Part shown: positions 58,023 to 64,000 of the stretch, piece by piece
Numbering within the stretch: the first letter of the stretch is position 1
How the letters are laid out: the number at the start of each line of letters is the position of its first letter
Assembly (NCBI GenBank): GCA_964019695.1
Contig: OZ026522.1
Location: forward strand, 61,961,811 to 62,025,810
Source of the DNA: Loripinus fragilis
Taxonomy: Eukaryota > Mollusca > Bivalvia > Lucinida > Lucinidae
Direction of reading: 5' to 3'
DNA length: 64,000 nt
Position numbers and translations under genes: made by a program
The notes under the pieces: model-generated
Database searches by the model: none
What the model was told of the DNA's origin: nothing
The model's input: the letters and a program-made list of their open reading frames with translations, nothing else

Positions 58023-59985
58023 GTTATGGCGGTTAGAAAGGGGAGGGGGTCTGGAATTTCATGACAATAAAAAGTGCTTTAAAAAGTGATTTCTTCACGT
58101 TTTTTTGGTTTATTTGGTAGGCATGGTGATATCTATTGAACATATCATATGCAGAGTATTAACAAATCACAATTTTGATAAAAATCGATTTAAAAACAAA
58201 AAAGTTTTGTAATAAATTATTTTGGGGATATAAATTTAGAAGTTACCTGTACATTTTTGAGTACATGTACCATAAATAATACAAAACTGAAAGCTCAATA
58301 AAAGAAATAGATACTTTTGAAGGAATGAAAGTGTCCCATTTAGCATTGGAATGTAAAACTGATTCTAAATAGATCCTTTGAATATTACTTTTGCTTCGTT
58401 TAAAGGGCATAGCATGTCAAATGTATTTAAAGTGCCCGAATATTTATGGTATACATATTACATGTATATACAAGTTGAAAGCTACCTATATGAGGCAATA
58501 TATTGAACAAGAAAGTATTTGCCTGTTAAAACTCTTTGCATGCCAGCGGATAATTTTGTCGTCTGCCAATAGCCTTTTGCAAACAGTTTGAACCCACATG
58601 AAGACCTACAGAGTTTAGGTCTTAATCTGGATCTGGATCCAAACTGTTTGACACTCCGATGGTGGTCCTGGGTGGTTTATTTGTAAGAAACTTTTTATAT
58701 TTTAAAAAATGTTTTCTGATTTCTATATATTTTAATGTAAAACTGATTGTTCTACCCAATATTTTACATCTTTGAAGCATTTAATATTGAAAATGGATTT
58801 CATTGCCATAAAGTACTCAGGTCAGGGTAGCTTCAAGGTGAAGAAAGTGACGATTGACAAACTTTTATTTTTACTGAAAACCATAGGCATTTTCCCATAG
58901 CAAGTGTCAATGATCCTTTGTGAGTTTAGACGTATTTTTGAAGCGAATGTCCTGCATTTGTCTCGATAGTGTGTCGTGATTGGCATAATTTTTTATTCTC
59001 TAAGTCCCTATCGGTAAATAGTTGTTCATGTTAATAAATGCTTGAATTTACGCAGTGAACTGGACAGTAATCTGCTATGTAACTGGTTGGGAACACTTCT
59101 ATTTTGATCCTTATAGTTCAATCAATCAAAAATAGACTGATTTGTCTGCTTAAAAGCACTGAAATAATGCTTTATATGCTCTGCACATGTGTTGCCAAAA
59201 AATTGCAAAATCATTCTCCAGCCAAAATGTAGACTTTGTTGATGCGATCTAATCATCTTGATGGTGTAAAAGTTTAACTTTCATCGAGGAAATTTTTGCT
59301 GTGTTTGCATAAAATTTGGGTCTAGAATATTTCATTGTTTTTAGTAAATAAGTATATTGTCCATAACGTTTGACTAATACCTGTAAATGTCTTACATACA
59401 GATTATACCTGTTTTTTATCCCAACACTTCTTAAAAAAAGCAAAGGGGATATTGTAATCACGTCTGTCCATCTGTCTATCTTTTATGCTATCTCCTCCTA
59501 AACCATGGGACGAAATCCAATCAAAATTGATGTGTGAGTAACTCAAATAAATGAGGCTTGCAACTGCACATTCTTTTATGTCTTGTCACCTGGGGCTCTG
59601 GAAAGGGTTCAAAAGATCAAATATAATTAAATTTCAATTACAAGATCAATTTCAATTTTTTTATACCAAACTGTGTGTGTTCTCACAAATAAAAAATATA
59701 AAACATATCAAATGGGATTTTCATTCTGTTGTCTGGGTCACGTCCCAGGGGTGATTGGGGTTCAAACATTTAATTTTTACCGAATATTTTCATGTGGCTG
59801 GTGAGTAGAAAAGGATTCAAGTAAAAAATTTACTCAATGGTCAAACTGGTGACCTTGGGGTAGGGTCAAAAGGTCAATTATCATTAAATTTTTTCGAGAG
59901 CGTGGGGATTTGCGATGAAGCCCCATCGACTGCGCATTCTAGTTTAATTGATTCTCAGGTTTAATTGCTGTATATTATGTTTCAG
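58023..59985. other. SIRT6 upstream region; repeats only
   Basis: At about 58595-58655 is half of a GATCTGGATCCAAACTGTTTG hairpin. From about 59425 to 59950 is a repeat common in molluscs, with AAAGGGGATATTGTAATCAC, GTCTGTCCATCTGTC and GGGATTTGCGATGAAGCCCC. No upstream exon or promoter could be identified, and the TTATGTTTCAG before 59986 suggests a 5' UTR exon lies further left. Confidence 0.5.
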
Positions 59986-59992
59986 ATAACCA

Positions 59993-60197
59993 ATGTCAGT
60001 TAACTATGCAGAGGGATTGTCTCCCTATGAGCACAAAGGAAAATGTGGCATGCCAGAGAGATATGACCCTCCAGATGTGGTTGAAGAAAAGGTCAGACAA
60101 CTGGCATCATGGGTTGATCAGAGCCACCATTTTGTTGTCCATACAGGAGCTGGGATCAGCACATCCGCAGGCATTCCAGATTTTAGGGGACCAAATG
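59993..60197 (+). CDS. SIRT6 exon 1 (coding): NAD-dependent protein deacylase
   Basis: First coding exon of sirtuin-6, a nuclear, chromatin-bound NAD-dependent deacetylase and long-chain deacylase acting on histone H3 and DNA-repair and metabolic targets. The start [20 protein letters not shown] is nearly the same as the start of vertebrate SIRT6, which fixes the ATG. The exon then gives [17 protein letters not shown] and the NAD-binding GAGIS (in [11 protein letters not shown]) and GIPDFRG motifs of the sirtuin core. It ends after NG plus one base at a G|GTAGGT donor (phase 1), and the intron reads to a stop within a few codons. A TTTCAG acceptor eight bases before the ATG suggests a preceding untranslated exon. 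Confidence 0.93.
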
Positions 60198-60429
60198 GTA
60201 GGTTGCTAATGTTGAATTAAGCCTTTGTATACTAATGGATTCATCTTCAGGGCTTACCCTGGCTCAGAATTTGTTGTAGCCAACACATTAGCCGAATGGA
60301 AAATGTTGGGAGCCAAATGAAATTGACTTTTGCCAAGGTTTTAGCCAGAAAGTAGTATCAAGAAGTTGTTCTGTACTTAACTCTTTGCCCGCTAGCGGCG
60401 ACTTTTGTCATCTGCTAATAACCATTGTA

Positions 60430-60495
60430 AGCAGTTTGGACCCAGATCAGGCCCGACAAAATGTCCGGCCTGATCTGGATCCAAACTGTTTGACA
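60430..60495. mobile_element. Palindromic MITE in SIRT6 intron 1
   Basis: AGCAGTTTGGACCCAGATCA and TGATCTGGATCCAAACTGTT arms around GGCCCGACAAAATGTCCGGCC. Confidence 0.75.
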
Positions 60496-61204
60496 CCCTG
60501 ATAGAATTGAAAAAATCCAGCTTAAAGCTGTATAGTCTGTAACTTTTGATCTTTTAATTTTTGAAGTAAAGTTTCTATTTTTCAAGAATACAGTAAAAAT
60601 ACTCAAATTCACGTAAAGATTTTACCATTTTAGTAAATCTTAACAAATTATCACGATCAAAACAAGAGCATTTATGTTAAAAATCAACTGTCTAGAATTA
60701 TTGGAGGGACGCAAATAATTACTTACAAGAGAAAAAAGCACCTGTTTTATAAGATTATTCACTTTTCCATGCAGTTTTCAGCTGTACTGAACATGTTTAT
60801 TGTGAAAACATATCTTAACTCTATTTTTACAAATGATTTAAAATGAAAAGAAAATTTTTCGAAAAATGTTCAAAGTTACAGAGTATGCAGCTTTAAAAAG
60901 AGTTAAATATGGCACAATAATTAAGTGTGAAGGAATAATAAAAGCCAAAAGCTCATCAAACTACACTTTTTCGCAGATATGTAATTTTTGAACCACATAC
61001 AGTGTACTTTTAGCTAATGGCTTATATTAATAGCCACTCTACATTTTTAGTAGCAAATGGCTACAATGGCTAATGGCAGGGTGAGTCCTGATCTTTCTCG
61101 TTTGATGCAATAGACTTGGGATGGTCCATTGTACATATCTATGGGTGTCAGGTCATAATTTAAAAGAATTATGGATTTTTTTTTGTCTGAAGATAGCTAT
61201 TGCT

Positions 61205-61258
61205 AACAGTGTAGACCCTGTGCAGCAGTATGCTGCATTTCACCTGGGTCTTCACTGT
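61205..61258. mobile_element. Family D hairpin in SIRT6 intron 1
   Basis: AACAGTGTAGACCCTGTGCA pairs with CACCTGGGTCTTCACTGT around GCAGCATACTGCTGC-like sequence. Confidence 0.65.
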
Positions 61259-61310
61259 ACGTAAAAGTACCCGTTTATGAGTCTTCAGTATACAAAAGGG
61301 TTAAAAGACC

Positions 61311-61560
61311 TGGCCCCAAGGTTATAAAACTTTTTCAATGCTCTACTCAACTGAGAACGAAATTTCAACTGCTCATAAAAACTAAAATACCAATAAATAA
61401 AGAAGTTTATTGCTTTAAGTCTCTCAGATGTTGTTTTTATCATGCAAATAAATGTTTAAATGCCAACAATTGTTGGCATTTTAACATTTATGAGCAGGAT
61501 AAATTTCTTGCTCAGCTGAGTTAAGCATGGAAAAAGTTTTATTTATAACCTCGAGGCCAG
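61311..61560. mobile_element. MITE family C, copy 3
   Basis: GGCCCCAAGGTTATAAAACT to TTTATAACCTCGAGGCC, with AAATGCCAACAATTGTTGGC and GCTCAGCTGAGTT inside. The best-preserved copy. Confidence 0.8.
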
Positions 61561-62138
61561 ATCTACTTGGTAAAGCTGTTGAAAAGATGAAAACTGCTGG
61601 CCACTTTTCCTTCCAAAGAGTCTTTTTTAAACCTTGTTTTTGGTGTGAAAACATCAGAATTTTGCCATGTTTATTGGTGAAATTGCTGTGGGCATCATTA
61701 CATATACAGTAGTGTATTATCGATTTTAATACTTAGTGTTATTACACCCCCAGATTCTGCTTTATACATGTTTCATACAATACAATACAAATACAAACTT
61801 TTGATTCATAATGAATGCCACTTCCCCATAATACAAAACAGTCACAATGCAGTATTAACCAGGACTGGTAAACTAAATTAATACTTTTGTTATTAATACT
61901 ACTGAATAAATTGCAAAAAATATTGACCATAACATAGGTCTAAATCCGAAAACTTTTTGAATGTAAAATTGTAATCATGGTCTACATGTATGTTTTGTTT
62001 AGGGTGTTCGAAAGAAATGTCTCTCTGAGACAATTCTTTTTAGCACCCGCAACAAATGTCCATGTCTCGGCCGACAAATAAGTAAAACAATGTGTAGGCT
62101 TCAAAGTTTCTCATGCGGAATAATTCTGTCTTTTTGAG

Positions 62139-62246
62139 GTGTATGGACCCTTGAGCAGAAAGGTTTGAAGCCCAAGTTCAACATTACATTTGAGGGAGCC
62201 ATTCCTACTATAACCCACAGAGCTCTGGTAGCTATGGAAGCTGCAG
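62139..62246 (+). CDS. SIRT6 exon 2
   Basis: 108-bp exon completing the glycine left by exon 1 and giving [36 protein letters not shown], which aligns with the GVWTMEERGLAPKF and following segment of SIRT6. It uses TTTTTGAG as acceptor and G|GTAAGT as donor, phase 1 in and out. The next exon, with the catalytic His (expected QNVDGLH), is not found before 64000, so the gene continues to the right. Confidence 0.93.
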
Positions 62247-62318
62247 GTAAGTACATAGTTCCAGTTAAGGAAACTTTTTTAGTGTATAATTGTAATTATT
62301 TTCTTACCTATTAATGTA

Positions 62319-62391
62319 AACATATGTTTTGGGTGCTCAAAAGAACCATCTCACAGAGACGGTTCTTTTGAGTACCCACAGCATATGTTTT
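62319..62391. mobile_element. Palindromic MITE family F, copy 2
   Basis: AACATATGTTTTGGGTGCTC then AAAAGAACCATCTCACAGAG; the complement is GACGGTTCTTTTGAGTACCC then ACAGCATATGTTTT. The cleanest member of the family in the window. Confidence 0.8.
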
Positions 62392-62820
62392 GATTGATAG
62401 AGGAGTAAGAAAAATAGCTTTTAATCATACACTCTTATCTGGAGGCTTGTTAAAATATAATAAATTTGCAAAAAAAAATCTCTTTACAGATAGTTGATGC
62501 TCAGATCAGGCCTCAAGGTAATCTACTTGTTTCATGCTGAACTCACCTGGCATGAAATTTATTCTGCTCATAATTGTTAAAATGTCGATATTTCTTGGCA
62601 TTTTAACATTTATTAGCAGGATAAATCCAACATCTGCATGTTGTAAGCAGTAAAAATCTTAATTTTTCAATGAAATTTCGTGGTCAGCTGATTTGGCTAG
62701 ACTGCACTTTACCAGTCTCTACTGACTTTGACTAAAGTTTATAGTTATGCTTATATTGTTGTTCTGCATGCTTTTGACATAATTAGTTACAATCTTGCAG
62801 GAGTGTGGGCAGCAGGAATG

Positions 62821-62900
62821 TAGGACATTTCGTTCAAGGACATTTCGGCCTAGGACCTTTCGGCCCGGACATTTCGGCCACGGACATTTCGGCCACGGAA
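62821..62900. repeat. Tandem GGACATTTCGGCC motif
   Basis: Five near-copies of GGACATTTCGGCC(A)C in 80 bp. The design resembles the arms at 54640-55765 and 57381-58022, so it may be one arm of a similar element; the partner arm was not found. Confidence 0.75.
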
Positions 62901-63006
62901 AATGCCAAAGGTGGACGTTTCTGCAATAACCATAAATTGTGGGTTGGGGTGTATGATGCATTTCTTAGGAAATAGATGCCTGAATATCATATACATGTAT
63001 TATTAC

Positions 63007-63110
63007 TACAGTCAAACCTCGATTATTGGAAGTGCCAGGGACCGCAGGAATCCTTTCGAATAATCGGTAGTTCGAATGATCGAAATCGGAAGTTTTCGGA
63101 TATTTTCCGA
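63007..63110 (+). mobile_element. Tigger/pogo-like transposon end
   Basis: TA followed by CAGTCAAACCTCGATTATTG, then AGTGCCAGGGACCG and TTCGAATAATCGGTAGTTCG. This matches the terminal design of pogo/Tigger elements, whose target is TA and whose ends begin CAGT..AACCTCG. The following frame is not a recognised transposase and the other end is not visible, so it is a fragment. Confidence 0.55.
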
Positions 63111-63410
63111 AAAGCTCGGTGCTTTCATAGAACGTCATTGTTTTGCCAGAGTTTGCAACTTCAACTCTTGTTTTCCGTGAAGTAATCGGAACATCTGTCA
63201 CAGCATTAAAGAAAATGAGCTCCTTGGAGGATATGCTTTGCAGGTCGAAGAACGCAGAAAAGAAAAGAATATCAGAGCTTACACACTATATATATGTAAC
63301 AACATCGATAACAACAATGGAAATAAAAGTTAAATGTAAATTGACAAACCATATTTACTGACGAAATATTGTCTCCTTTTTATCGCCCTACTGTCATAAG
63401 GTCTCCACCA

Positions 63411-63513
63411 AGCTTGCACACAACGTCGGGCCATTAACGGACCAACAGCGATAGGCCATTGAGTTAGCATATCGATGGCGGGCCTTTGATGGCCCGATGT
63501 TGTGTGCTTTTTG
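63411..63513. mobile_element. Palindromic element, ~100 bp
   Basis: GCTTGCACACAACGTCGGGC with CATTAACGG is answered by GATGGCCCGATGTTGTGTGC; the inner ATAGGCCATTG / CGATGGCGGGCC is partly complementary. Non-coding. Confidence 0.65.
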
Positions 63514-63554
63514 GGCTGGTGACTTTTCTTTTATTTCAGCGAAAACATACGAGT

Positions 63555-63710
63555 TGGTGTTAAAAAGAACCGTCTCGATGAGAGGGTCCTTTTAAGCATC
63601 CAAAACTAGGTTTTGGTTGCTTTCCCTCAATTGTAAAATTGTGTTTTTTATGCATTCAAAAGAAGTGTTTCGATGAGACAGTTCTTTTGAGCACCCAAAG
63701 CACATGTCCG
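63555..63710. mobile_element. Two adjacent MITE F remnants
   Basis: GTTAAAAAGAACCGTCTCGA..GAGGGTCCTTTTAAGC (63558-63598) and TTCAAAAGAAGTGTTTCGAT..GAGACAGTTCTTTTGAGC (63654-63692), both with CACATGT/AAAACTAGG-type flanks. Confidence 0.65.
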
Positions 63711-64000
63711 TGATATTCGTCTTTTAGCAAAATTGTTGTTTTTGTTGTAACCTGTTTGATCTTCAAAGTCGGTGCGCTTGGCGTGTTCGCTTAATGTACA
63801 GTGGTCAAGAATAAATCAAAGCATGAGAGTGGATCATATTAAAATCAATTTTAGCTCATTTATGCCCATAGATAGACATTTTAAAAACATCAAACAAAAC
63901 CACCATTGCAGACGACCTTAATTAAAGACACCATTTACTCACTTAACGGTTGATCACGTAAAAGTGTGAACATTAATCCGGTGTCAATTACCTGTTGCAA

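Larger units (their letters stand above)
60198..62138 (+). other. SIRT6 intron 1
   Basis: 1941 bp, GTAGGT to TTTTTGAG. It holds a hairpin of the GATCAGGCC type (60430-60495), a family D hairpin (61205-61258), a full MITE C (61311-61560) and a family F hairpin (62004-62060). Confidence 0.85.
62247..64000 (+). other. SIRT6 intron 2 (partial)
   Basis: Runs from the GTAAGT donor to the window edge. It carries MITE F copies, a partial MITE C (62510-62660), a short tandem repeat, a Tigger-like end and a further palindrome, listed separately. No third exon is seen. Confidence 0.75.

Noticed and set aside
63143..63361. Possible Tigger transposase start
   Set aside because: Sequence after the terminal repeat does not resemble a DDE transposase or its DNA-binding domain.

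Overview
The window looks like nuclear DNA of a marine or freshwater invertebrate, most likely a bivalve mollusc. The evidence is AT-rich sequence with intron-split genes, GT-AG splice sites, a fibrinogen-related (FReD) secreted protein gene, a SIRT6 start, and a very dense load of short palindromic transposons of the kind common in heterodont bivalve genomes. The assignment to bivalves is inference; no species can be named from the sequence alone.

Only three host genes can be supported. (1) A single MAM-domain exon lies on the minus strand at 1506-1771. (2) A two-exon secreted FReD protein gene (signal peptide, long helical/coiled stalk, C-terminal fibrinogen domain) lies on the minus strand at 17473-21466; its splice phases match exactly. 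(3) The first two coding exons of SIRT6 lie on the plus strand at 59993-60197 and 62139-62246, and the gene runs off the right end. These genes are unrelated and do not form an operon or pathway.

Most of the rest is mobile DNA. 1-915 is a ~190-bp tandem repeat. 2363-5796 is a 3.4-kb fold-back element. 6381-15350 holds many hairpin MITEs and a nuclear-receptor-half-site-like tandem repeat. 15637-16130 is another fold-back. 20097-22900 holds a MITE family plus a ~61-bp tandem array derived from it. 24880-27830 holds tandem repeats and an (ATCT)n microsatellite. 28745-30385 is a truncated LINE on the plus strand. 33639-36082 is a solo LTR. 38815-45222 is a damaged Ty3/Gypsy element on the minus strand whose LTRs belong to the same family. 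45401-46130 is a mariner remnant. 46975-52690 is a CR1-like LINE on the minus strand with two ORFs, interrupted in its 3' UTR by palindromic MITEs. 53899-58022 holds more MITEs and two elements with inverted arms built from short repeated motifs.

The most interesting signal is the Gypsy family. The 38815-45222 copy has the order gag (with a SCAN-like C-terminal region), protease, integrase, then RNase H as the last pol domain, which is the Gmr1-type order. Its solo LTR relative at 33639-36082 has a perfect 5-bp target duplication but carries a 1301-bp segment that the two LTRs of the other copy lack exactly. That segment begins GTATGT, ends TTTTTTGCAG, and lies about 90 bp after a TATA box, so it looks like an intron inside the transcribed part of an LTR.
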